Positions 1-6,424 of a stretch of DNA of 12,476 nt are shown here, one piece after another (position 1 is the first letter of the stretch; each line of letters begins with the position of its first letter). Source of the DNA: Pseudomonadota bacterium (GTDB lineage Bacteria; Pseudomonadota; Alphaproteobacteria; Sphingomonadales; Sphingomonadaceae); contig JAFABD010000027.1 of assembly GCA_023426225.1 (NCBI GenBank), positions 1 to 12,476 on the forward strand. Direction: 5' to 3'. The notes under the pieces were generated by a model that had not been told where the DNA came from, did no database searches, and saw only the letters and a program-made list of their open reading frames with translations. Made by a program: the position numbers and the translations under genes.

Positions 1-9
1 CGGCGCCGC

Positions 10-420
10 TCAGGCGTCGGCGGCGGGCGCCTCGAGGAAGCGGGCGGCGAGATCGGCGGGGACGCGCAGCAGCCGCCCGGTCGCGGCGTCGAGCAGCGCC
101 CAGCTCGTCCGCGCCTCGACCCGGACGCGGCCGTCGTCGCCGGTGAAGCGCACGCGCCGGTCGAAACGCGCGCCGCGCGGCGGATCGGCGATCCAGGTTT
201 CGGCAGTCACGGTCTCGCCCGCGCGGACATTGCCGCGATAGTCGATCTCGTGCCGCGTCACGACCCAGACATAGGCCGCCTGTTCGGCCGGGGTGGCGAG
301 CGCCTCCCAATGCGCGACGGCGATGTCCTGAATCCAGCGCACCCAGACGGCGTTGTTGACATGCCCGAGCACGTCGATGTCGTCCGGCGTGGCGGTGATG
401 CGGAGCGTGAAGCGGGCCAT
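10..420 (-). CDS. acyl-CoA thioesterase, 4HBT hotdog family
   Basis: This 136-residue protein is a single hotdog domain of the 4-hydroxybenzoyl-CoA thioesterase type (YbgC/FadM-like), which hydrolyses acyl-CoA thioesters in the cytoplasm. The family signature lies at residues 14-29, DIDVLGHVNNAVWVRW. Asp16 sits at the catalytic aspartate position and is followed by the GHVNN turn. The length matches the family. The ATG at 420 is chosen because the domain begins almost at once, but no good Shine-Dalgarno sequence precedes it. It lies 55 nt downstream of the acidic-protein gene on the same strand, with a hairpin in the gap, so cotranscription is possible. The substrate cannot be told from sequence. 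Family assignment is firm; the acyl specificity is unknown. Confidence 0.9.
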   Translation of the reverse strand: MARFTLRITATPDDIDVLGHVNNAVWVRWIQDIAVAHWEALATPAEQAAYVWVVTRHEIDYRGNVRAGETVTAETWIADPPRGARFDRRVRFTGDDGRVRVEARTSWALLDAATGRLLRVPADLAARFLEAPAADA

Positions 421-445
421 GCCGCGGTCTTAGGCGCATTCGCCG

Positions 446-464
446 CGCCGGGGAAACCCCGGCG
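446..464 (-). terminator. hairpin between acidic-protein and thioesterase genes
   Basis: A perfect 8-bp GC stem (446-453 with 457-464) closes an AAA loop in the 55-nt gap between two minus-strand genes. There is no T-run after it, so it may be a weak terminator, an attenuator or an mRNA-processing structure rather than a classical intrinsic terminator. Confidence 0.4.
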
Positions 465-475
465 GGCGACGATGA

Positions 476-826
476 TCAGGGTTCGAGCGCAGCGCGATCG
501 GTATCGTCGAGCGCGTCGTCGGCGTCGGGATCGTCGAGCGCATCGTCATCGAAATCGGCCTGGAGCTCGTCCTCGTCGCGGTCGCGCAGATCGGGCTGGC
601 GCGCGGGGTCGACATCGGCAACGACGTCGTCGGTCAGGTCGATGTCGTCGATCGGCTCGCCGTCGGGCTCGCCGCCCAGATCGACCGGAATGTCGGTGAG
701 GAGCGTACCGTCCGACGGCGCGTCCTGCGTCGCCTCGATGATCTCGGCGCGCTGGCTCTCGTCATAGCCGTCCTCGTCCCAGCCGTCGTCGCCCGGCCCT
801 TTTGGCGAAATGCGATTGCCGCCCAT
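476..826 (-). CDS. small, highly acidic protein of unknown function
   Basis: I do not recognise this 116-residue protein. About 33 Asp and 9 Glu against 7 Lys/Arg (about 36% acidic) give a strongly negative net charge. The first half (MGGNRISPKGPG, then residues up to about 55) has mixed composition and could be a conserved module. The second half, from about residue 58, is Asp-rich low complexity ending in near-repeats of the form DDALDD. There is no signal peptide, membrane segment or cysteine. The start at 826 is decided by a strong AGGAG at 834-838, 7 nt upstream; a longer frame from 871 would add an unlikely Arg-rich stretch. Asp-x-Asp runs resemble calcium-binding loops only loosely, since no canonical EF-hand glycine is present. 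Probably cytoplasmic and largely disordered; function unknown. Confidence 0.75.
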   Translation of the reverse strand: MGGNRISPKGPGDDGWDEDGYDESQRAEIIEATQDAPSDGTLLTDIPVDLGGEPDGEPIDDIDLTDDVVADVDPARQPDLRDRDEDELQADFDDDALDDPDADDALDDTDRAALEP

Positions 827-833
827 GCTTGCT

Positions 834-838
834 CTCCT
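834..838 (-). promoter_or_regulatory. Shine-Dalgarno deciding the acidic-protein start
   Basis: On the minus strand this reads AGGAG within GAGGAGAG, 7 nt before the ATG at 826. It favours this start over the upstream in-frame ATG at 871. Confidence 0.7.
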
Positions 839-871
839 CGACTGAAACCGCCTGCGGCACCGATGCCCCAT

Positions 872-899
872 GGCTCATCCGCCGCGAACGGCGGGAGCC
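872..899 (-). terminator. hairpin downstream of the MFS gene
   Basis: GGCTC (872-876) pairs with GAGCC (895-899) and CCGCCG (879-884) with CGGCGG (889-894), with a 2-nt bulge and a tetraloop that reads TTCG on the minus strand. It starts 36 nt after the MFS stop codon. No T-run follows, so this is a probable but non-classical terminator. Confidence 0.5.
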
Positions 900-935
900 G
901 CGATTCCGTTCCGCGTCGGCCGGCGGGCGCCGCGG

Positions 936-2258
936 TCAACTGGGCCGGAACAGCACCCCGCGTTCGGCAAAGGCGACGCAGCCGAAGGCAAGCAGCCCCA
1001 TGCCGAGGAACCCGGCATAGAGCGGCACCGTCGAGCCGTTGAACCCCTGCCCGATCGCGGCGCCGATCAGCGCGCCCGACAGCGTAGTGACGAAACCCTG
1101 AAGGCTGGACGCGGTGCCGGCGATCGCCCCCATCTTTTCCATCGCCATCGCCGAGAAATTGGCGTTGGCGAGCGAGAAACAGGTCATCATCACCGCCTGG
1201 AGCAGCGCGAAACGCCACAGCGTTTCCCAGCCCGCAAGCGTGACCGCGAGGTGCACGCCCGCGACGACCACCAGCCCGGCCAGCGCGCTGTGCGAGATGC
1301 GCCGCGTGCCGAGCCGCATCACCAGCCGAGCGTTGAGGAACGACCCCACCGCCATCATGCTGGCGACCACGGCAAAGACGATGGTGAGCAGTTCGGGACG
1401 ATGGAACACGTCGGCCATCACCTGCTGTACCGAGCCGATGAAGCCGAACAGCGCGCCCTGGAGCAGCGCGCTGGCGAGCGTGTAGCCGAGCGCGGTGCGG
1501 TCGCGCAGCATGAAGCGATAATCGGCCAGCACGCGCGCGACCCGCAGCGGTTGCCGCGCGCCGGGCGACAGCGTTTCGGGCATCCGCGACCAGAACCAGA
1601 CGGTGACCGCGATGCCGATCGCCGCCGCACCCCAGAAGATCATCCGCCACGACGCGCCCGTCGCGACGATCGCCTGGCCGAACATCGGCGCCAGGATCGG
1701 CGTTGCCATGAACACGATGAAGGCGAGGCTCATCGTGCGCGCCATCGCGCGGCCGGCATAGCAGTCGCGAACCAGCGCGACCGTGACGACGCGCCCGCCC
1801 GCCGCAGCGGCGCCCATCGCCGCGCGCGCCGCGAGCAACAGCACGAAGCTGCCCGCAAGCGCCGCGACCGCGCTGGTCACGACATAGCCGACCAGCGCCC
1901 CCAACAGCACCGGCCGCCGCCCGAACCGGTCGGCGAGCGGGCCATAGCCGAGCTGCGCGACCGCGAAGCCGAGCAGATAGGCGGTGATGACGAACTGGCG
2001 GTGATTGGCCTCGCCGACGTGCAGGCTGTCGCCGATCGCCGGCAGGGCGGGCAGCATCGAATCGACCCCCAGCGCGGTGAGCGCCATCACGCACGCGATC
2101 AGCGCGACGAACTCGCCGAAGGGAAGCGGCGACTGGTCGGGCGGCACGCGCGCGGCGGGCGCGCCGGCGGCGCGGGCGGAGGCGGCGGATTCGGGCATGG
2201 TCCCCGGCATGGCGCAACCGGCCGGCGCCGTCACCCCCGAAACGGCCGGAGCGGCCAT
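936..2258 (-). CDS. Bcr/CflA-type MFS multidrug efflux transporter
   Basis: This 440-residue inner-membrane protein has the regular alternation of about twelve hydrophobic segments of a major-facilitator H+ antiporter. The first helix carries the D-x-MLPALPAI pattern (about 66-75) typical of the Bcr/CflA drug-resistance branch. Motif A, GYGPLADRFGRR, lies at about 104-115 between helices 2 and 3. Homologues export drugs or small metabolites; the substrate here is unknown. The start is uncertain: the ATG at 2258 gives an Ala/Pro-rich 45-residue preamble and has GGAG only 13 nt upstream. ATGs at 2210 and 2198 give 424 or 420 residues, closer to the usual length of about 400. The gene diverges from the oxygenase gene across about 120 nt. 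Family is certain, start is not. Confidence 0.92.
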   Translation of the reverse strand: MAAPAVSGVTAPAGCAMPGTMPESAASARAAGAPAARVPPDQSPLPFGEFVALIACVMALTALGVDSMLPALPAIGDSLHVGEANHRQFVITAYLLGFAVAQLGYGPLADRFGRRPVLLGALVGYVVTSAVAALAGSFVLLLAARAAMGAAAAGGRVVTVALVRDCYAGRAMARTMSLAFIVFMATPILAPMFGQAIVATGASWRMIFWGAAAIGIAVTVWFWSRMPETLSPGARQPLRVARVLADYRFMLRDRTALGYTLASALLQGALFGFIGSVQQVMADVFHRPELLTIVFAVVASMMAVGSFLNARLVMRLGTRRISHSALAGLVVVAGVHLAVTLAGWETLWRFALLQAVMMTCFSLANANFSAMAMEKMGAIAGTASSLQGFVTTLSGALIGAAIGQGFNGSTVPLYAGFLGMGLLAFGCVAFAERGVLFRPS

Positions 2259-2318
2259 TTTGCCGCCGGGGCTCCCCCCGCGCGCCGCAACCCGTTAGGT
2301 TGCGTAGGGCGCGGCGGC

Positions 2319-2347
2319 TTGTTCGGGACCCCCGCCCCCGGCTAACG
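2319..2347 (+). promoter_or_regulatory. possible promoter of the oxygenase gene
   Basis: TTGTTC (2319-2324) and CTAACG (2342-2347) are separated by 17 nt in the 120-nt divergent intergenic region, about 31 nt before the start codon. The match to sigma-70 consensus is only partial, so this is tentative. Confidence 0.3.
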
Positions 2348-2378
2348 CACGGGTTTTGATTTCCCCCTGGAGACTCGC

Positions 2379-3335
2379 ATGTCCGACACCCTTGCCGAAG
2401 TGCCGCTGATTTCGATGGCGGACCAGGCGTCCGATCCCGACGGCTTTGCCCAGGCCTTTGGCCAGTCGTTCCAGCGGTTCGGCTTTGCCATGGTGCGCGA
2501 CCACGGCATCGACCCCGCGCTGATCGCGCGCGCATGGGCGATGACCGAGGCACTGTTCGCGCAGGATGAGGACGAAAAGCGCCGCCATGTCCTGCCCGGC
2601 AAGGGCGGCGCGCGCGGCTATACCCCGTTCAAGACCGAGATCGCCAAGGGCGCGACACATGTCGACCTGAAGGAATTCTGGCACATCGGCCGCGAACTGC
2701 CCGAGGGGCATCGCTTTGCCCCGCAGATGCCCGCCAATGTGTGGCCCGAGCGCCCCGAGGGTTTCCGCGAGACCTTCCTGGCGCTGTACCAGGCGTTCGA
2801 CGACACCGGCGACCGGCTGTTGTCGGCGATCGCGCGCTATCTGGGGCTGGCCCCCGACTGGTTCGCGCCCGCGGTGAAGGACGGCAATTCGGTGCTGCGC
2901 CTGCTCCATTACCCGCCGGTCGACGCCGACGCCCCCGAGGTGCGTGCGGGCGCGCATGAGGACATCAACCTCATCACGCTGCTGCTCGGCGCCGAGGAAG
3001 CGGGGCTGCAACTGCTCGACCGCGACGGCCGCTGGCTGCCGGTCAAGCCGCCCGAGGGCGCAATGGTGGTCAATGTCGGCGACATGCTCCAGCGGCTGAC
3101 CAACCATGTGCTGCCGTCGACGACGCACCGCGTCGTCAACCCGGCGCCCGAGCGCCGCGGCTTCTCGCGCTATTCGATGCCGTTCTTCCTGCACCCCGCG
3201 CCCGATTTCATGATCGAGACGCTGCCCGGCTGCATCAGCGCGGAGAACCCGAACCGCTATCCCGAACCGATCTCGTCGAACGATTACCTGTACGAGCGGC
3301 TGGTCGAGATCGGCCTGATCAAACCCGCGGCCTGA
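2379..3335 (+). CDS. isopenicillin N synthase family Fe(II) oxygenase
   Basis: This 318-residue cytoplasmic non-haem iron oxygenase has the two-part layout of the family: a DIOX_N-like N-terminal region (about 8-130) with the FGFAMVRDHG motif, then a double-stranded beta-helix 2OG-Fe(II) domain (about 168-275). The iron ligands are visible as His193 and Asp195 (GAHED) and His250 (THRVVNP). Arg264-x-Ser266 (RYS) is the usual 2-oxoglutarate carboxylate clamp, which suggests an ordinary 2OG-dependent enzyme rather than a true isopenicillin N synthase. Length is typical. TGGAG at 2368-2372 is 6 nt before the ATG and fixes the start. It may be cotranscribed with hom, 61 nt downstream. The substrate is unknown; the family name does not imply penicillin biosynthesis. 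Confidence 0.93.
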   Translation: MSDTLAEVPLISMADQASDPDGFAQAFGQSFQRFGFAMVRDHGIDPALIARAWAMTEALFAQDEDEKRRHVLPGKGGARGYTPFKTEIAKGATHVDLKEFWHIGRELPEGHRFAPQMPANVWPERPEGFRETFLALYQAFDDTGDRLLSAIARYLGLAPDWFAPAVKDGNSVLRLLHYPPVDADAPEVRAGAHEDINLITLLLGAEEAGLQLLDRDGRWLPVKPPEGAMVVNVGDMLQRLTNHVLPSTTHRVVNPAPERRGFSRYSMPFFLHPAPDFMIETLPGCISAENPNRYPEPISSNDYLYERLVEIGLIKPAA

Positions 3336-3344
3336 ACAACATTG

Positions 3345-3384
3345 TTGCGCAATGCCGCCGCGATCCTCTAGCGGCATTGCGCAA
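3345..3384 (+). promoter_or_regulatory. perfect 14-bp inverted repeat in the hom leader
   Basis: Arms 3345-3358 (TTGCGCAATGCCGC) and 3371-3384 are exact reverse complements around a 12-nt loop. The right arm runs directly into the AAAAGGAG ribosome binding site of hom (3383-3390), and the left arm begins 9 nt after the oxygenase stop codon. Each arm ends in the palindrome TTGCGCAA, and a further odd palindrome, CAACATTGTTG (3337-3347), overlaps the left edge. There is no T-run, so it could be a terminator of the oxygenase transcript, an RNA structure affecting hom translation, or a dyad operator. Confidence 0.6.
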
Positions 3385-3396
3385 AAGGAGACCCGA

Positions 3397-4689
3397 ATGA
3401 CCGAAGCGTTGCGCGTCGCCCTGGCCGGGCTGGGGACCGTGGGGACGGGCGTGATCCGCCTGCTCGACACCAATGCCGGGCTGATCGCGCGGCGGGCCGG
3501 CCGGCCGATCGAGGTGGTCGCGGTTTCGGCGCGCGACCGCAGCCGCGACCGCGGCGTCGATATCAGCCGCTTTGCCTGGCACGACGACCCCGTCGCGCTG
3601 GCGCTGCATCCCGATGCCGACGTCGTCGTCGAACTGATCGGCGGCGCCGACGGGCCGGCGCTGGCGCTGACGCGCGCGAGCCTGGCGGCACGGCGCAGCG
3701 TCGTCACCGCGAACAAGGCGATGATCGCGCATCACGGGCTGGAACTCGCCGGTGCGGCCGAGACCGCGGGAATCGCGCTGAAGTTCGAGGCGGCGGTGGC
3801 GGGCGGCGTGCCCGTGGTGAAGGGGCTGCGCGAGGGCGCCGCCGCGAACGCGATCGGCCGCGTCTATGGCATCCTGAACGGCACCTGCAATTTCATCCTG
3901 TCGAAGATGGAGGCCGAGGGCCGCGACTTTGCCGAGATCCTCGCCGAGGCGCAGGCGCTGGGCTATGCCGAGGCCGATCCGAGCTTCGACATCGACGGCA
4001 TCGACGCCGCGCACAAGCTGTCGATCCTCGCCAGCCTGGCGTTCGGGACGCGCCCGGCCTTTGGCGCGGTGGCGGTGGGCGGCATCCGCCATATCCTGGC
4101 GGCGGACATCGCACAGGCGGCGTCGCTGGGCTTTCGGGTGCGGTTGCTGGGCATCGCCGAATCGACCCCGGCAGGGCTGTTCCAGCGCGTCCACCCGCAC
4201 CTGGTCCCGGTCAATCACCCGCTGGCGCACGTCACCGGATCGACCAACGCGGTGGTGGCCGAGGGCAATTTCGTCGGCCGGCTGCTGTTCCAGGGCGCGG
4301 GCGCGGGCGACGGGCCGACCGCGAGCGCGGTGGTCGCCGACCTGATCGACATCGCGCGCGGCGAGTTCGGCCCGCCCTATGCGATGCCCGCGGCCGCACT
4401 GGCGGCGCAGCCCGCCGCCGACAGCGGCGAGCGTCGCGGCCGCGCCTATGTCCGCTTCACCGTCGTCGACCGGCCGGGCGTGCTGGCCGAGATCGCGGCG
4501 GCGATGCGCGATGCGGGCGTTTCGATCGAGAGCCTGATGCAGCGCGGCGCCAACCCGGACGGCAGCGTGCTGGTAGCGATCGTCACGCACGAAGGCCCCG
4601 AGCGCAACATCACCGACGCGCTCGAGCGGCTGCGCGGATCGCAGAGCCTGGCGGGCGAGCCGTTGCTGATGCACATCCTCGCCGGGTGA
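3397..4689 (+). CDS. hom: homoserine dehydrogenase
   Basis: This 430-residue enzyme reduces aspartate-semialdehyde to homoserine with NAD(P)H, the branch point to threonine and methionine. The Rossmann start has the nucleotide-binding GLGTVGTG at 11-18, and VTANKA at 103-108 carries the conserved Lys107. The catalytic domain contains NGTCNF (161-166) and the D-P-S-F-D-I-D-G-I-D-A-A-H-K segment; Asp203 and Lys207 match the catalytic Asp/Lys pair of characterised enzymes. A C-terminal ACT domain (about 349-430, VDRPGVLAEIA) indicates allosteric feedback, classically by threonine. The ATG at 3397 is chosen because AAAAGGAG lies 6 nt upstream; the in-frame ATG at 3352 lies inside the leader inverted repeat and would add 15 unconserved residues. 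Monofunctional form, with no aspartokinase fused. Confidence 0.97.
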   Translation: MTEALRVALAGLGTVGTGVIRLLDTNAGLIARRAGRPIEVVAVSARDRSRDRGVDISRFAWHDDPVALALHPDADVVVELIGGADGPALALTRASLAARRSVVTANKAMIAHHGLELAGAAETAGIALKFEAAVAGGVPVVKGLREGAAANAIGRVYGILNGTCNFILSKMEAEGRDFAEILAEAQALGYAEADPSFDIDGIDAAHKLSILASLAFGTRPAFGAVAVGGIRHILAADIAQAASLGFRVRLLGIAESTPAGLFQRVHPHLVPVNHPLAHVTGSTNAVVAEGNFVGRLLFQGAGAGDGPTASAVVADLIDIARGEFGPPYAMPAAALAAQPAADSGERRGRAYVRFTVVDRPGVLAEIAAAMRDAGVSIESLMQRGANPDGSVLVAIVTHEGPERNITDALERLRGSQSLAGEPLLMHILAG

Positions 4690-4690
4690 A

Positions 4691-4719
4691 ACCCGCCGCG
4701 ACGGAGCGGCGGCGCGGGT
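4691..4719. terminator. possible terminator between convergent hom and small secreted-protein genes
   Basis: ACCCGC (4691-4696) can pair with GCGGGT (4714-4719). The same ACCCG can instead pair with CGGGT at 4683-4687, which overlaps the hom stop codon, so two mutually exclusive stems share one arm. No T-run on either strand. Located in the 58-nt convergent gap. Confidence 0.35.
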
Positions 4720-4747
4720 GCGACTCGCCGCCGCCGCCCCGCGGCGA

Positions 4748-5134
4748 TCAGGGCGCCGGGTCGCGCAGCACGACGCGCGTGCCCGCCGCGGTGATGGTGA
4801 CGCCGACCGCGATCTTGCCGCAATCGCGGAAGAACAGTTCGCTGCCGCATTTGGGCGGCGCGGTGTCCTGCAGCCGGCGCAACCGCTCGCCATAGGCCTC
4901 GCGCCCCGCGTCGCGGGTGACGAAGGGCACGCGGTAACGATCGGCGTCGCGCAACCCGCAGACCGTGATCTCGTTTTCATCCTGAGGCTTGCGGCACGGA
5001 ATCGAGGCCGCGGTGGCGGCACGATAGCGCACCATCTCCGCCTCGATCAGCACGCTTTGCGGGGCGGCGGGCGGCGGTGACGCGGGTTGCGCCGCGGACT
5101 GTTGCCCGACGAGCAAGACGATCGAAAGCAGCAT
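4748..5134 (-). CDS. small secreted four-cysteine protein, function unknown
   Basis: The 128-residue product begins with a hydrophobic stretch (about 1-10) followed by QQSAAQ and a Pro/Ala linker, which suggests export with cleavage near residue 15; the signal lacks a clear positive n-region. The mature part has four cysteines, Cys47, Cys59, Cys96 and Cys105, enough for two disulphides. The motif EITVCGLRDADRYRVP (55-70) resembles one I associate with short hypothetical proteins of sphingomonads. No catalytic motif is evident. AAGGGG lies 6 nt before the ATG, and no other in-frame start exists before the upstream stop. It stands alone, on the opposite strand between hom and glpX, sharing a 142-nt divergent region with glpX. 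Probably periplasmic; function unknown. Confidence 0.8.
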   Translation of the reverse strand: MLLSIVLLVGQQSAAQPASPPPAAPQSVLIEAEMVRYRAATAASIPCRKPQDENEITVCGLRDADRYRVPFVTRDAGREAYGERLRRLQDTAPPKCGSELFFRDCGKIAVGVTITAAGTRVVLRDPAP

Positions 5135-5215
5135 CCCCGACCCCTTCGCGATGGAGCCAAGACGATGCCGCGCAGTTGTGGCAGAATTGCGAAGGGCGTG
5201 ACAACGCTAGCAGCC

Positions 5216-5244
5216 TCGACACTGCAACAGAGCACTCCTATCGC
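5216..5244 (+). promoter_or_regulatory. possible glpX promoter
   Basis: TCGACA (5216-5221, five of six to the -35 consensus) is followed after 17 nt by TATCGC (5239-5244). It lies about 32 nt upstream of the glpX start. The -10 match is weak, so this is tentative. Confidence 0.3.
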
Positions 5245-5276
5245 GCCCATACGTTCTTTGAGGGAGCCCCCATCCA

Positions 5277-6254
5277 ATGACCAGCCCCACGCATAATCTC
5301 GACCGTGTTCTTGTGCTCGAAATGGTGCGCGTCACCGAAGCCGCGGCGATCGCGGCGTCGAGCCTCGTCGGCCGCGGCGACGAGAAGGCGGCCGACCAGG
5401 CGGCGGTCGAAGCCATGCGCGACGCGCTCAACAAGCTGTACCTCGACGGCACCGTCGTGATCGGCGAGGGCGAGCGCGACGAGGCGCCGATGCTGTACAT
5501 CGGCGAAAAGGTCGGTGCGGCGCAGGGCAAGGGTCCGGCGATCGACATCGCGCTCGACCCGCTGGAAGGCACGACGATCACCGCCAAGGCCGGCCCGAAC
5601 GCGCTGGCGGTGCTGGCGATCGGCGAAAAGGGCTGCCTGCTCAACGCGCCCGACGTCTATATGGAAAAGCTGGCGGTCGGCCCGGGCTATCCCGAGGGCA
5701 TCATCGACCTCAACAAGACCCCGACCGAGAATATCCACGCGATCGCCAAAGCCAAGGGCGTGGCGCCGCAGGAAATCATCGCGTGCGTGCTCGACCGGCC
5801 GCGCCACGAGAAGCTGATCGCCGAGCTGCGCCAGATCGGCTGCGGCATCATGCTGATCCCCGACGGCGACGTCGCGGGCGTGATCGCGACCACCGATCCG
5901 AACACGACGATCGACGTCTATATGGGTACGGGCGGCGCCCCCGAGGGCGTGCTTGCCTGTGCGGCGCTGCGCTGCGTCGGCGGCCAGTTCAAGGGCCGGC
6001 TGGTGTTCCGCAACGACGACGAGCGCGCGCGTGCGGCCAAATGGGGCATCGGGGATCTCGACAAGATCTATGACCTGACCGAACTGGCGCAGGGCGACTG
6101 CATCTTTGCCGCGACCGGCGTGACCGACGGATCGCTGCTGGAAGGCGTGAAGCGTTACGGCGACACGATGACGACCGAGAGCGTGGTGATGCGCGCCAGC
6201 TCGGGCACCGTCCGCTGGGTCAAGGGCGAGCACCGGATCGAACGCCACCGGTGA
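5277..6254 (+). CDS. glpX: class II fructose-1,6-bisphosphatase (GlpX)
   Basis: This 325-residue cytoplasmic enzyme hydrolyses fructose-1,6-bisphosphate to fructose-6-phosphate in gluconeogenesis, using divalent metal and a Li+-sensitive phosphatase fold. The metal-site motifs are in order: GRGDEKAAD (32-40, Asp35), IGEGERDEAPML (62-73, Glu64) and DPLEGT (94-99, Asp94 and Glu97), corresponding to the ligands of E. coli GlpX. Length matches the family. The start follows GAGGGAG, whose last base is 10 nt before the ATG. In many alphaproteobacteria glpX directly follows hom; here a small opposite-strand gene lies between, so glpX probably uses its own promoter in the 142-nt upstream region. Some alphaproteobacterial homologues also act on sedoheptulose-1,7-bisphosphate, which cannot be judged here. 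Confidence 0.97.
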   Translation: MTSPTHNLDRVLVLEMVRVTEAAAIAASSLVGRGDEKAADQAAVEAMRDALNKLYLDGTVVIGEGERDEAPMLYIGEKVGAAQGKGPAIDIALDPLEGTTITAKAGPNALAVLAIGEKGCLLNAPDVYMEKLAVGPGYPEGIIDLNKTPTENIHAIAKAKGVAPQEIIACVLDRPRHEKLIAELRQIGCGIMLIPDGDVAGVIATTDPNTTIDVYMGTGGAPEGVLACAALRCVGGQFKGRLVFRNDDERARAAKWGIGDLDKIYDLTELAQGDCIFAATGVTDGSLLEGVKRYGDTMTTESVVMRASSGTVRWVKGEHRIERHR

Positions 6255-6264
6255 TCGAACGCGC

Positions 6265-6308
6265 CGGGCCGCGCCCGTCCCGTCCGCGGCGGCGGGCGGC
6301 GCGGCCCG
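6265..6308 (+). terminator. GC-rich hairpin after glpX
   Basis: An 11-bp perfect inverted repeat (6265-6275 with 6298-6308) begins 10 nt after the glpX stop. Its 22-nt interior can form alternative GC pairings. No T-run follows. It probably ends the glpX transcript before the separate promoter at 6363. Confidence 0.45.
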
Positions 6309-6362
6309 ATGCAGAGGCGGACGCGCGGCGGCATCGGCACCGCATCGCGCCGGGGGACGCGA

Positions 6363-6391
6363 TTGACAGGCGGACGCCCCCGTCCTCTATT
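6363..6391 (+). promoter_or_regulatory. sigma-70-type promoter for the ester hydrolase gene
   Basis: A perfect TTGACA -35 box (6363-6368) is separated by exactly 17 nt from TCTATT (6386-6391, four of six to the -10 consensus). Transcription would start near 6398, giving an untranslated leader of about 27 nt before the ATG at 6425. This is the best promoter match I found in the window. Confidence 0.7.
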
Positions 6392-6424
6392 CCCCCGCGG
6401 CAATCGAACAGGGGGACGCCGACC

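Noticed and set aside
476..826. EF-hand calcium-binding loops in the acidic protein (DRDEDELQADFD, DPDADDALDDTD).
   Set aside because: Both lack the glycine at loop position 6 and the final glutamate, so they are better described as acidic low complexity.
870..2345. A 491-codon plus-strand open frame opposite the MFS gene.
   Set aside because: Arg/His/Asp-rich translation without domains; it is a GC-driven shadow of the transporter.
634..2553. A 639-codon minus-strand open frame spanning the MFS gene and parts of both neighbours.
   Set aside because: It is another frame of the MFS coding region; only the 936-2258 frame gives transmembrane segments and motif A.
3337..3396. A riboswitch (for example a SAM or threonine-type leader) before hom.
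   Set aside because: The leader is only about 60 nt and consists of a simple inverted repeat; I see no aptamer core.
3319..5022. A 567-codon open frame on the minus strand opposite hom.
   Set aside because: It runs against a clearly conserved enzyme gene and crosses into the secreted-protein gene in another frame; composition is low-complexity Arg/Ala.
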